Origin: Bacteroides zhangwenhongii
Lineage (GTDB): Bacteria > Bacteroidota > Bacteroidia > Bacteroidales > Bacteroidaceae
Length of the DNA stretch: 64,000 bases
Direction: 5' to 3'
NCBI RefSeq assembly: GCF_009193325.2
Contig: NZ_CP059856.1
Span: 2,232,001 to 2,296,000 of the forward strand
Shown here piece by piece: positions 27,442-36,601 of the stretch (position 1 is the first letter of the stretch; every line of letters begins with the position of its first letter). Below the pieces are notes generated by a model. That model worked only from the letters and a program-made list of their open reading frames with translations. It was not told the DNA's origin and made no database searches. The translations under genes and the position numbers were made by a program.

Positions 27442-29310
27442 TTAGCTTTCTATCTCACTGAGTTCCAGCCAACGCATTGTTTTCTCGTCGATCAGATCAT
27501 TCACTTCGGGCAAACGTTTCGATTTCTCCGTCAGTTCGTCAACAGAGAGGGTACCACTACAAAGAAGCTCCTCAATCTGCGCCTTTTCGGATTCCAGTTC
27601 GGCTATATCTTTCTCTAATTGTTCAAATTCGCGCTTCTCCTTGAAACTCATCTTACGCTTGTCGTTCAGACGGACACGGGCAGTCTTTTCCTCTTGCGGC
27701 TTTTCGGCTTCTTTCTCCTTTTGCGCTTTCGCTTCTTTCCAATCACGGTAATCACTATAATTGCCGGGAAAATCGCGAATATCTCCCTGTCCGTTGAAAA
27801 CCATCAAGTGGTCTACGACCTTATCCATAAAATAACGGTCGTGGGAAACCACAATCACACAACCTTTGAAGTTCTGAAGATACTCTTCGAGCACATTCAA
27901 CGTAATAATATCAAGATCGTTGGTCGGTTCATCCAGCACAAGGAAATTAGGATTGCGCATCAGGACAGTGCACAAATACAGGCGGCGGCGTTCGCCCCCA
28001 CTCAGTTTATAGACATAGCTGTGCTGGGTCTCGGGAGTGAACAGGAAATGTTGCAGAAATTGCGAAGCGGTCAGTTTTTTCCCATTTCCCAGCTCTATGA
28101 CTTCGGCAATATCCTGTATCACGTCAATCACTTTCATTTGCTCGTCAAACTGGAGTCCGTCCTGCGAGTAATAACCGAAACGAACCGTTTCACCAATATC
28201 CACCGTACCGCTATCAGGCTGTACCTGTCCCATCAATATTTTGATGAAAGTCGATTTGCCGGTTCCGTTGTTTCCCACAATCCCCATCTTCTCATAACGG
28301 GAAAAGATATAGGAGAAATCATCCAGAATCTTTAAATCCCCGAAACTCTTGAACAAATGGTCGGCTTCGAATATCTTACTTCCTATATACGACGCTTTCA
28401 CTTCCAGCTTTACGTTATCGTTGCGGAGCCGTTGCTTCGCCACTTTCTCCAATTCGTAGAAAGCCTCCTCACGGTAACGGGCTTTGTGTCCGCGCGCTTG
28501 CGGCATTCGGCGCATCCAGTCGAGTTCCGTACGATAAAGGTTGTTGGCTCGTTCTATTTCCACACTTTTAGCGTCCATCCGTTCCTGTCGCTTTTCGAGG
28601 TAATAGCTGTAATTTCCTTTATATTGATACACTTGCCGATTATCTATTTCGATAATTTCCGAACAGACACGGTCGAGGAAATAACGGTCGTGAGTCACCA
28701 TCAGCAGACTGAGATTGGTACGGCGAAGATAATCTTCGAGCCATTCGGTCATATCCAGATCCAAATGGTTGGTAGGCTCGTCAAGAATCAACAGCTCCGG
28801 TTCGGTAATCAGTGCATTTGCCAAAGCTACACGCTTCAATTGCCCACCGGAAAGCTGCTTCACCTTTTGGTCAAAGTTACGAATCTTAAGTTGCGAAAGG
28901 ATTTGCTTCGCTTTCTGCTCATACTCCCACGCTTTCTCATGGTCCATACGAACCAGAAGATCCTCCAGTCCCGGATGTCCTTCCGTTTCCATACAACGCT
29001 CGTATTCTTTTATCAGCTCAACGGTACTGTTGCCATGATGGAAACAGGCTTCCAGCACGGTTAATTCTTCGGGATACTGCGGGTCCTGCTCCAGATAATC
29101 CACCCGAAGGTCGCGTCTGAAAACAATGCTTCCACTATCATAGCCCTCTTTTCCGGCGATGATATTCAGCAGCGTAGTCTTTCCGCTGCCGTTCTTTGCT
29201 ATTAATCCGACACGCTGCCCCTCAGCAATGCCAAAAGATATATTTTCAAAAAGGACCAAGTCACCGAAGGACTTGGTCAGGTTATCTATCTGTAAATAAG
29301 GTACTGTCAC
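27442..29310 (-). CDS. ABC-F family ATPase (Uup-like)
   Basis: A 622-residue cytoplasmic protein with two ABC ATPase domains and no membrane segments. ABC-F proteins act on the ribosome, in translation control or antibiotic protection. Domain 1 has Walker A AKNGSGKTTLLN (about 38-49), signature LSGGQLKRVALA and Walker B LLILDEPTNHLDL. Domain 2 has GNNGTGKSTFIK, LSGGERRRLYL and FLVLDEPTNDLDI. The C-terminal 90 residues are a charged coiled coil as in Uup. It probably shares a transcript with the DUF3805-like gene 32 bp upstream and the PHP gene downstream. The linker gives no sign of drug resistance. Confidence 0.92.
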   Translation of the reverse strand: MTVPYLQIDNLTKSFGDLVLFENISFGIAEGQRVGLIAKNGSGKTTLLNIIAGKEGYDSGSIVFRRDLRVDYLEQDPQYPEELTVLEACFHHGNSTVELIKEYERCMETEGHPGLEDLLVRMDHEKAWEYEQKAKQILSQLKIRNFDQKVKQLSGGQLKRVALANALITEPELLILDEPTNHLDLDMTEWLEDYLRRTNLSLLMVTHDRYFLDRVCSEIIEIDNRQVYQYKGNYSYYLEKRQERMDAKSVEIERANNLYRTELDWMRRMPQARGHKARYREEAFYELEKVAKQRLRNDNVKLEVKASYIGSKIFEADHLFKSFGDLKILDDFSYIFSRYEKMGIVGNNGTGKSTFIKILMGQVQPDSGTVDIGETVRFGYYSQDGLQFDEQMKVIDVIQDIAEVIELGNGKKLTASQFLQHFLFTPETQHSYVYKLSGGERRRLYLCTVLMRNPNFLVLDEPTNDLDIITLNVLEEYLQNFKGCVIVVSHDRYFMDKVVDHLMVFNGQGDIRDFPGNYSDYRDWKEAKAQKEKEAEKPQEEKTARVRLNDKRKMSFKEKREFEQLEKDIAELESEKAQIEELLCSGTLSVDELTEKSKRLPEVNDLIDEKTMRWLELSEIES

Positions 29311-29342
29311 GTAAGTAAGTGATTAGGAGTTAGCGATTAAGG

Positions 29343-30149
29343 TTAGTCGGCAGTAAGCGCAGACTTATAAGTTTCTATGACGTTGCAAGATTCTCCGGCC
29401 TTTATTCTGCTCCATGTCAGTTTCATCGGGTCGATAATGCCGTTCTTATATTGAAGAACCGGCGCTTCCCGGTTGCCGTCAATCAATGTCTTCCATTCCA
29501 TACCGTCCACTTCATTGGCAAGGATCGTGCAGATCGTAATACCGATAGCCAGCCACTCGTCTTTTTTCTTCGGACCGATCTTACCGCTGTCAATCATCTG
29601 CTGGAGTTTTTCGAGGTCATCTTCCGTTCCTTGAAAATCTTTCTTCAATTCCTGCTTCACGGTAGATACCGTCCATTCATATCCTTCATTAATCTGATAG
29701 ATTTCGGAAAGGCGAACGGGGATCAACTCGGCCGGATACTTCTGTCCTTCCTTACGTATCTCCAACGTGGCAATGACTTCTTCGGCTTCTTTCACCGTTC
29801 CACCTTTGGGTACGGTAAACGAGCATTCGAAAGCAATATCGTCAATGCCTGTAATCCATACATGGGATGTATAGTAAGTTCCTTCTTCCTGGAACATCTC
29901 TTTGCTATACGCACACTCCAACGCCCCGACCTTCACCAACGAAGCCGAATCGTTCTCTTTCAGTTCCTGCCGGATGGCTTCTTTGCCATAACCGGCTTTA
30001 CCTTTGAATGCGGAAATACGAAAATTACCCGACCACACATCGGGATTATAGAAGAGAAAAGAGCCTTCGCCATCCTCAAACTCGTTCCAGTCCGAAGGAT
30101 AGTTCATCGAAAACCATGCTCCGGGAGAGATAAATTTCTTGCCTTGCAT
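29343..30149 (-). CDS. DUF3805-like protein of unknown function
   Basis: A 268-residue protein without signal peptide or membrane segment. The N-terminal half (FISPGAWFSMNYPSDWNEFEDGEGSFLFYNP, shown here in two parts: FISPGAWFSMNYPSDW then NEFEDGEGSFLFYNP) resembles the PsbP/DUF1795-like beta fold and the Bacteroidales family DUF3805. The C-terminal half is mainly helical (LIPVRLSEIYQINEGYEWT onward). The function is unknown. It has its own -7 box at 30175-30182 and probably leads the unit that continues into the ABC-F ATPase. Confidence 0.6.
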   Translation of the reverse strand: MQGKKFISPGAWFSMNYPSDWNEFEDGEGSFLFYNPDVWSGNFRISAFKGKAGYGKEAIRQELKENDSASLVKVGALECAYSKEMFQEEGTYYTSHVWITGIDDIAFECSFTVPKGGTVKEAEEVIATLEIRKEGQKYPAELIPVRLSEIYQINEGYEWTVSTVKQELKKDFQGTEDDLEKLQQMIDSGKIGPKKKDEWLAIGITICTILANEVDGMEWKTLIDGNREAPVLQYKNGIIDPMKLTWSRIKAGESCNVIETYKSALTAD

Positions 30150-30174
30150 TCTTTTTCTACATTTGATTACTTGG

Positions 30175-30182
30175 CAAAAATA
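30175..30182 (-). promoter_or_regulatory. -7 box for the DUF3805-like/ABC-F unit
   Basis: CAAAAATA on the plus strand reads TATTTTTG on the minus strand, matching TAnnTTTG, 26 bases before the start at 30149. Confidence 0.55.
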
Positions 30183-30186
30183 CGAA

Positions 30187-31380
30187 TTATTTTCCTATCG
30201 GCTGTATTTTCCTGCGTACTTCTTTGGAGATTTCCAAAAACATATAGTTCAACTTTCCGGAATGAATACCTTCTTCGTTCTCCTTATACTTTTTATTGGC
30301 ATATTGCTTTGATTTCTCGAAAGTCAGCAATGACATCTCGTTCTGTGATTTACCTACCATCGTAGAATCCAGTTGTTCATCGGGAAAGAAATCATCCAGA
30401 TCGACATCACCGATCATCGTCGTTTCCAGGAAGTTCATATCGGTATGCGAATTGTCGGTATAATAGCCTACAAACATATGTCCCGGCGTACGCACCAGGA
30501 TAGGATCGATATTGATGGCACGAAGCAAGGAGGCAAACAGCACGCTGCCGTCCACACAGTTAATCTGTGAAGATTCCAGCGCATCATCGAACGTACGGAC
30601 ACGCTGAGAGAACACGACATTGCTCGAAAGACTGGTATTGGAAACCGAACTGTAACGGAAATTCCGCTTCTGCAATATATTCCAAAGCGCATACACCTGC
30701 TTGTCTACGGCTCCTTTAGCCTTGCTTTGATAACCGAGAAAGCGATTCACAATGCGGGTATTCAACGCCTCACGGAGCAACTGATCGATCATCGGATTCT
30801 CTTCGTTGACGTAGGCGGCAAAGAAAATACCGGTATCATGAAACTTGGTACCGTTCGCCACATAGCCCAACAGACATTCATTGATACTGCGCACGGAAAA
30901 TGTACGCACCCGCTGTCCCAATTCCTTTCCGTTCATCTCCACTGTCACGGCAACGCTCACGGGTTCCGCCTGAAGGTTGTTCTTCAATGCTTCATAATTC
31001 CAGATTATATCCGGATAAATCGTATATTCCGTTCGTGGTTTGTTCAGGATAAACTCTGAGACGGAGCGGGAGAAGAAAGGAGTTTCAGCCACCTCAATCC
31101 TTACCCGGCTATATGCCGCCCGCGACTTTACCCGAATGGCAATGCAGGATTTCGGATTTCCCAGACTGGTGGAATCCGACGGGATAATGACTTGCGCATC
31201 GGTTGTGGCTACGGAAAGAATAGCCGAAGGAAAGATATTTCCTCCCAAATCATCAACAATCTCAAAACCGGGATTGAACGTGGTATATTTAAAGACGGAC
31301 ACTCCGCCAAGCAGAAGCAGCAACACGATAACCGCACCAATTACTTCGCGTCTATGTCGTTTCAAGTCAACTTTTATCAT
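30187..31380 (-). CDS. Transglutaminase-like protein with N-terminal membrane anchor
   Basis: A 397-residue protein with one N-terminal membrane segment (about 13-30, VIGAVIVLLLLLGGVSVFKY) and a periplasmic body. The central NCVDGSVLFASLLRAINIDP (about 274-293, Cys275) and TPGHMFVGYY (His301) are the Cys and His parts of a transglutaminase/papain-like fold. Such domains in bacteria are often proteases or peptide cross-linking enzymes; the substrate is unknown. It has its own promoter, divergent from the response regulator gene. Confidence 0.7.
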   Translation of the reverse strand: MIKVDLKRHRREVIGAVIVLLLLLGGVSVFKYTTFNPGFEIVDDLGGNIFPSAILSVATTDAQVIIPSDSTSLGNPKSCIAIRVKSRAAYSRVRIEVAETPFFSRSVSEFILNKPRTEYTIYPDIIWNYEALKNNLQAEPVSVAVTVEMNGKELGQRVRTFSVRSINECLLGYVANGTKFHDTGIFFAAYVNEENPMIDQLLREALNTRIVNRFLGYQSKAKGAVDKQVYALWNILQKRNFRYSSVSNTSLSSNVVFSQRVRTFDDALESSQINCVDGSVLFASLLRAINIDPILVRTPGHMFVGYYTDNSHTDMNFLETTMIGDVDLDDFFPDEQLDSTMVGKSQNEMSLLTFEKSKQYANKKYKENEEGIHSGKLNYMFLEISKEVRRKIQPIGK

Positions 31381-31426
31381 CGTTTGTAGTATCTATTAAT
31401 CAAACATCTCTATCTTTTCTCGCTAA

Positions 31427-31434
31427 CAAAGATA
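31427..31434 (-). promoter_or_regulatory. -7 box for the transglutaminase-like gene
   Basis: CAAAGATA on the plus strand reads TATCTTTG on the minus strand, 47 bases before the start at 31380. Confidence 0.55.
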
Positions 31435-31588
31435 ACAAATAGCAAACGTTTTTTCCTCTTATAACCCGCAAAAACTTCGATATTTTATTCTATCCGCAGG
31501 ATTGGGAGGAATGTAACAAGATTGTAATATCTGTTTCATCTGACCGTAACAAAGTATCCTCATCTTTGCATCAAATAAAATAAAAACG

Positions 31589-31596
31589 TAACTTTG
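31589..31596 (+). promoter_or_regulatory. -7 box for the response regulator operon
   Basis: TAACTTTG matches TAnnTTTG and is 22 bases before the ATG at 31618, giving a very short leader. Confidence 0.6.
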
Positions 31597-31617
31597 TCAT
31601 ATTAATACATATAGCTT

Positions 31618-32304
31618 ATGAATGAAACCCGTATTCTAGTTGTCGACGATGAAGAAGACCTCTGCGAGATTCTGAAATTCAATCTTGAAAATGAAGGTTA
31701 CGAGGTGGATACCGCAAACTCCGCCGAAGAGGCTTTGAAGATGGATATTTGTAGTTATCAGCTAATTCTTCTCGATGTGATGATGGGGGAAATCTCCGGA
31801 TTCAAAATGGCGAACATGCTGAAAAAGGACAAGAAAACGGCAAAAGTGCCTATCATCTTTATCACAGCCAAAGATACCGAGAACGACACCGTGACCGGCT
31901 TCAATCTAGGCGCGGATGATTATATCTCGAAGCCATTTTCGCTGCGGGAGGTCATTGCCCGTGTAAAAGCTGTATTGAGACGCACGGCTGCAGCGGAAAC
32001 AGAAAGAGTTCCCGAACGGCTTACTTACCAGACGCTCGTCATTGATATCACGAAAAAGAAGGTAAGTATCGACGAAGAAGAAGTGCCGTTGACTAAAAAA
32101 GAATTTGAAATATTGCTTCTGTTGGTACAGAATAAAGGACGGGTATTTTCACGTGAAGATATTCTGGCACGTATATGGAGCGACGAGGTATATGTACTCG
32201 ACCGTACTATTGACGTAAATATCACCCGCCTGCGCAAGAAGATAGGAATATACGGCAAGTGCATCGTCACTCGTCTCGGATATGGATACTGTTTTGAAGC
32301 GTAA
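31618..32304 (+). CDS. OmpR-family response regulator
   Basis: A 228-residue two-domain regulator. The receiver spans about 1-120, with acidic pocket VVDDEED (8-14), phospho-acceptor Asp53 (LILLDVMMG), Thr in FITAKD and Lys in DYISKPFS. A winged-helix OmpR/PhoB DNA-binding domain (about 130-228) contains LTKKEFEILLLLVQNKGRVFSREDIL and VDVNITRLRKKIG-like segments. It is followed after 12 bp by its histidine kinase. It resembles the RprXY and PhoBR types; the target genes are not visible from the sequence. Confidence 0.93.
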   Translation: MNETRILVVDDEEDLCEILKFNLENEGYEVDTANSAEEALKMDICSYQLILLDVMMGEISGFKMANMLKKDKKTAKVPIIFITAKDTENDTVTGFNLGADDYISKPFSLREVIARVKAVLRRTAAAETERVPERLTYQTLVIDITKKKVSIDEEEVPLTKKEFEILLLLVQNKGRVFSREDILARIWSDEVYVLDRTIDVNITRLRKKIGIYGKCIVTRLGYGYCFEA

Positions 32305-32316
32305 TAACTACTCCCT

Positions 32317-34098
32317 ATGAATCTGCCTGTAACTCAAAAACATTTCCTCTCTTTCAGCCGAAAGCTTTTTCTCTCGGTCATTTCACTGTTTCTGGTATTT
32401 GCCGTTTGCTTTATCGCGTATCAGTATCAACGTGAGCGGGAATATAAGGTGGAATTGCTGAACACAAAATTACAGGATTACAACAGCCGGCTCTATGAAC
32501 AGTTGAGCAGGCAATCGCCGGACAGTTCAATTATTACCGGTTATATCAACAACCATATTCTGGAAGATTTGCGTGTAACTCTTATTGATATAGACGGAAA
32601 TGTGCTTTACGACAGTTATTCGAACCACAACGGGCAGATGGAGAACCATTTAGACCGTCCGGAAGTACAAAAGGCGCTGAAACAGGGAAATGGATATGAC
32701 GTACGGCGTACTTCCGAGACGACCGGTGTCCCCTATTTTTATTCGGCTACACGTTACAAAGACTATATTGTCCGTTCGGCTCTACCTTATAATGTCAGCC
32801 TCATCAACAATCTGAAAGCCGACCCGCATTATTTATGGTTTACGGTCATTGTGACTCTGTTGCTGATGATTATTTTCTATAAGTTCACGAATAAATTGGG
32901 AACTTCCATCAACCAGCTTCGCGAGTTCGCCATGCGTGCCGACCGGAACGAGCCTATCGAAATGGCTATGCAATCAGCTTTCCCGCATAACGAGCTGGGG
33001 GAAATATCGCAACATATCATACAAATATACAAGCGGCTGCACGAGACCAAAGAGGCACTTTACATCGAACGTGAGAAATTGATCACTCACCTCCAGATTT
33101 CGCATGAAGGACTGGGAGTATTTACGAAAGACAAAAAGGAGATTCTGGTCAACAACCTCTTTACCCAATACAGTAATCTGATTTCAGACTCCAACCTGGA
33201 AACTACGGAAGAAGTCTTTGCTATCAGCGAACTGAAAGAGATCATCCACTTCATCAACAAGAACCAAAGACAGCGCTCAGGAGGAAAAGACGAAAAGAGA
33301 ATGTCTGTCACAATCAATAAAAACGGACGAACCTTTATCGTGGAATGTATCATCTTTCAAGATGCCAGCTTTGAGATTTCGATCAATGATGTCACTCAGG
33401 AAGAAGAACAGATAAACTTGAAACGGCAATTGACACAGAACATTGCCCACGAATTGAAAACTCCTGTCAGCAGTATTCAAGGGTATCTGGAGACGATTGT
33501 CAGCAACGAGAATATCCCGCGTGAGAAAATTAATGTTTTTCTGGAACGCTGCTATGCCCAAAGTAACCGACTGAGCCGGTTGCTAAGGGATATATCCGTA
33601 CTAACCCGCATGGACGAAGCTGCCAACATGATTGATATGGAACGGGTGGACATCAGCTTATTGGTGGGCAACATCATCAATGAGGTTGCACTGGAACTGG
33701 ACGAGAAGCATATCACGGTTGTCAATTCCTTAAAGAAGAGCATACAAATCAAAGGAAATTATTCGCTGATTTATTCCATATTCCGCAATCTGATGGATAA
33801 TGCCATTGCATACGCCGGAACAAATATCCAAATCAATATAAACTGTTTCCGCGAAGATGAAGGTTTCTACTATTTCAGCTTTGCCGATACCGGTGTGGGT
33901 GTGTCACCCGAACATCTGAACCGACTCTTTGAACGCTTCTACCGGGTAGACAAAGGGCGGTCACGGAAATTGGGCGGGACAGGATTGGGATTGGCCATTG
34001 TAAAGAATGCGGTTATCATTCACGGGGGAAGTATCTCTGCGAAAAATAATCAGGGAGGCGGACTGGAATTTGTATTTACATTGGCAAAAGAGAGATAA
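32317..34098 (+). CDS. Membrane sensor histidine kinase
   Basis: A 593-residue partner kinase for the response regulator just upstream. There are two membrane helices (about 18-34 and 173-190) around a periplasmic domain of about 140 residues. A HAMP/linker helix and a PAS-like region (about 250-365) follow. HisKA has phospho-His at about 378 (NIAHELKTPVSSIQGYLE), and HATPase has N box FRNLMDNAIAYA, DTGVGV and GGTGLGLAI. Together they form a PhoR-like two-component pair. The signal sensed is unknown. Confidence 0.92.
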   Translation: MNLPVTQKHFLSFSRKLFLSVISLFLVFAVCFIAYQYQREREYKVELLNTKLQDYNSRLYEQLSRQSPDSSIITGYINNHILEDLRVTLIDIDGNVLYDSYSNHNGQMENHLDRPEVQKALKQGNGYDVRRTSETTGVPYFYSATRYKDYIVRSALPYNVSLINNLKADPHYLWFTVIVTLLLMIIFYKFTNKLGTSINQLREFAMRADRNEPIEMAMQSAFPHNELGEISQHIIQIYKRLHETKEALYIEREKLITHLQISHEGLGVFTKDKKEILVNNLFTQYSNLISDSNLETTEEVFAISELKEIIHFINKNQRQRSGGKDEKRMSVTINKNGRTFIVECIIFQDASFEISINDVTQEEEQINLKRQLTQNIAHELKTPVSSIQGYLETIVSNENIPREKINVFLERCYAQSNRLSRLLRDISVLTRMDEAANMIDMERVDISLLVGNIINEVALELDEKHITVVNSLKKSIQIKGNYSLIYSIFRNLMDNAIAYAGTNIQININCFREDEGFYYFSFADTGVGVSPEHLNRLFERFYRVDKGRSRKLGGTGLGLAIVKNAVIIHGGSISAKNNQGGGLEFVFTLAKER

Positions 34099-34185
34099 AC
34101 CACTTAAAAAGCCATTACCGCACAAGCTGTTGAAGAATATCTGTTATTACATCCATAACTCCTTGCAAAAAACAAATAAACTACC

Positions 34186-34193
34186 TATCTTTG
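34186..34193 (+). promoter_or_regulatory. -7 box of the cobalamin operon with -33 TTG
   Basis: TATCTTTG matches TAnnTTTG. A TTG at 34163-34165 lies 20 bp upstream, the expected place for the Bacteroides -33 element. The transcript would start just before the riboswitch aptamer. Confidence 0.65.
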
Positions 34194-34200
34194 TCGCGCA

Positions 34201-34385
34201 TTGGTTCGCAGACCTCACACGAGGAAAGCGATTAAAAGGGAATCAGGTGTAAATCCTGAACAGTCCCGCTGCTGTAAGTTCTATATTATGTTGCAAGCAA
34301 CCTACTTTTAGCCACTGGAAGAAGAATTTCCGGGAAGGCGCTCGCAACAGGAACAAGTCAGAAGACCTGCCATGCAACCAATTTC
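34201..34385 (+). ncRNA. Cobalamin (B12) riboswitch
   Basis: The segment holds the conserved blocks of the AdoCbl class in order: GGGAATCAGGTG near 34239, the B12 box core CAGTCCCGCTGCTGTAA (34261-34277), a GCCACTGG stem (34312-34319), GGGAAGGCG (34333-34341), and AGTCAGAAGACCTGCC at the 3' side. Bound cobalamin would lower expression of the receptor and lipoprotein genes downstream. A strong hairpin follows at 34507-34537. Confidence 0.93.
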
Positions 34386-34506
34386 ACTGCTTTCGAGGAA
34401 AAAGCGTTGAATCTAATGAACCGGACAATTCCGTCTATCATTTCATTCATCATTCTGATTCAGAGAAAGTATGTTGTAATAAACTCTGCCAAAAGTTTAT
34501 TTATGC

Positions 34507-34541
34507 GTGTCCGGTCGAAGGGATTTCGCCCGGACACTTTT
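34507..34541 (+). terminator. Hairpin between riboswitch and receptor gene
   Basis: GTGTCCGG pairs perfectly with CCGGACAC, with an inner CGAA/TTCG stem, and is followed by TTTT. It sits about 120 bases after the aptamer and 22 bases before the ATG at 34560. That position fits either a regulated terminator or a ribosome-access switch. Confidence 0.6.
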
Positions 34542-34559
34542 AAACCTAAAAAAGAGGAA

Positions 34560-36599
34560 ATGGAAAAGAGGACTTTAGCAATCTTTGCAGTAAGCTGCAA
34601 CCTGTTTTTATCGACTTCACTTTTTGCACAACAGCAAAGGGTGGATACCGCACGTACCTATTACATCCCCGAAATAACCGTTTCCGATATTTATCAGACC
34701 CGTGAGATTCGCTCTACCGCCCCATTACAGATATTTTCCAAAGACGCTTTAAAGAATCTGAATGCCCTGCAGGTTTCCGATGCCGTGAAACATTTTGCAG
34801 GAGTAACTGTGAAAGATTACGGGGGAATCGGCGGACTGAAAACGATATCCATACGAAGTCTGGGTGCGCAACATACTGCTGTAGGTTACGACGGAATCAC
34901 ACTGACTGACTGTCAAACGGGACAAATCGACCTTGGACGCTTCTCTCTCGATAATGTCGACCAACTGTCGTTGAGTAACGGTCAAAGCGACAACATCTTC
35001 CAGCCTGCCCGTTTTTTTGCTTCAGCAGGAATACTGAATATACAAACACTCACTCCCCGATTTGAGGACGGAAAGCACACGAATATAAGTGCGTCTTTCA
35101 AGACCGGTTCATGGGGATTGGTCAATCCCAGTCTGTTATTGGAACAACGGATCAGTCGGAAATGGACTGTATCTGCCAACGGCGAATGGATGTCATCGGA
35201 CGGGCATTATCCATATACCTTATATTACGGAAATGAAGAAGGGGATCTGAGTTCACGGGAAAAGCGAAAGAACACGGATGTACAGACATTTCGTGCAGAA
35301 GCCGGGCTTTACGGAAACTTCTCCGACAAAGAACAATGGAGGCTAAAAGCCTATTATTTCCAATCTTCCCGCGGATTGCCCAATGCCACAACTTTCTATT
35401 ATACTCATTCTTCACAACGTCTTTGGGACAAGAACACATTTATTCAAAGTCAATATAAGAAAGAATTTAACCGGCAATGGGTGTTCCAGACTTCTGCCAA
35501 GTGGAATTGGAGCTATCAACGTTATTTAGATCCCGATTACAAAGGTTCTACCGGAGAAATAGAGAACAGTTATTACCAGCAGGAGTATTACCTTTCGGGG
35601 TCCGTGCTTTACAGGTTATTGAATAATTTGTCTTTTTCGCTTTCTTCTGACGGAAGTATCAACACGATGAATGCCAATCTGAATGACTTTGCCCATCCTA
35701 CGCGCTATTCGTGGCTGACAGCTTTTGCGGGAAAATATGTAAACAATTGGCTTACTCTCTCTGCATCCGCTTTGGCAACCGTCATCTACGAGCAGGCCGA
35801 TAAAGGGGGAAGTGCAGGTAATCACCGTAAACTTTCTCCGTATGTCAGCGCTTCGTTCAAGCCTTTCGACAAGGAAGAATTCCGTATCAGAATTTTCTAC
35901 AAAGATATCTTTCGCCTGCCAAGCTTCAACGATTTATACTACGGTGAAACTGGAAACAACAAGCTGAAACCGGAGAATGCACGGCAGTATAATATCGGTC
36001 TGACATACAGTAAGGATGTATGCCCGTTCCTGCCTTATCTCTCGGCAACTGTTGATGCGTATTACAACAAGATAACGGATAAAATCATTGCCTATCCTAC
36101 CAAGAACCTTGCTGTCTGGAGTATGAGAAATCTCGGCAGTGTAGAAATCAAAGGCATTGATGTCACAGGCAACGTGTCCCTCCAGCCTTGTGAAAAGCTC
36201 CGTATCAATTTTTCGGGGAATTATACATACCAACGGGCTTTGGACGTAACCAACTCCGACCCTGCTTCCGAAGAAGGGAGAACTTACAAACATCAGATAG
36301 CTTATACCCCCCGTGTTTCCGGTTCGGGACAGGTAGGTATCGAGACGTCTTGGGTTAATTTATCTTACTCATTCCTGTTCTCAGGAAAACGATATACACA
36401 AGGAGAAAATATCACAGAGAATAGAATGGAGAGTTATAGTGACCATAGTATCTCTGTGGGGAAGGAGTTAACTATACGGAAGATTAATACTTCTATTCAT
36501 ATAGAAGTATTAAATATAGCCAATAACAATTATGAGATTATCAAGAACTTTCCAATGCCCGGACGTTCTGTTAGAGCAACGTTCAGTATCAAATATTAA
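34560..36599 (+). CDS. btuB: BtuB-type TonB-dependent cobalamin receptor
   Basis: A 679-residue outer-membrane receptor. A signal peptide (MEKRTLAIFAVSCNLFLSTSLFA) precedes the TonB box/plug (YYIPEITVSDIYQTREIRST; VKHFAGVTVKDYGGIGGLKTISIRSLGAQHT, about 65-105) and a 22-strand barrel ending SVRATFSIKY. The start is set at 34560 because the longer frame would run through the hairpin region and lacks a signal peptide at its front. The riboswitch and the two BtuG-like genes behind it mark cobalamin or a related corrinoid as the substrate. The symbol is by context, not by direct proof. Confidence 0.88.
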   Translation: MEKRTLAIFAVSCNLFLSTSLFAQQQRVDTARTYYIPEITVSDIYQTREIRSTAPLQIFSKDALKNLNALQVSDAVKHFAGVTVKDYGGIGGLKTISIRSLGAQHTAVGYDGITLTDCQTGQIDLGRFSLDNVDQLSLSNGQSDNIFQPARFFASAGILNIQTLTPRFEDGKHTNISASFKTGSWGLVNPSLLLEQRISRKWTVSANGEWMSSDGHYPYTLYYGNEEGDLSSREKRKNTDVQTFRAEAGLYGNFSDKEQWRLKAYYFQSSRGLPNATTFYYTHSSQRLWDKNTFIQSQYKKEFNRQWVFQTSAKWNWSYQRYLDPDYKGSTGEIENSYYQQEYYLSGSVLYRLLNNLSFSLSSDGSINTMNANLNDFAHPTRYSWLTAFAGKYVNNWLTLSASALATVIYEQADKGGSAGNHRKLSPYVSASFKPFDKEEFRIRIFYKDIFRLPSFNDLYYGETGNNKLKPENARQYNIGLTYSKDVCPFLPYLSATVDAYYNKITDKIIAYPTKNLAVWSMRNLGSVEIKGIDVTGNVSLQPCEKLRINFSGNYTYQRALDVTNSDPASEEGRTYKHQIAYTPRVSGSGQVGIETSWVNLSYSFLFSGKRYTQGENITENRMESYSDHSISVGKELTIRKINTSIHIEVLNIANNNYEIIKNFPMPGRSVRATFSIKY

Positions 36600-36601
36600 C
36601 T

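Noticed and set aside
34407..34559. An N-terminal extension of the cobalamin receptor
   Set aside because: The stretch covers the GC-rich hairpin and lacks a signal peptide; the clear signal sequence begins at 34560.
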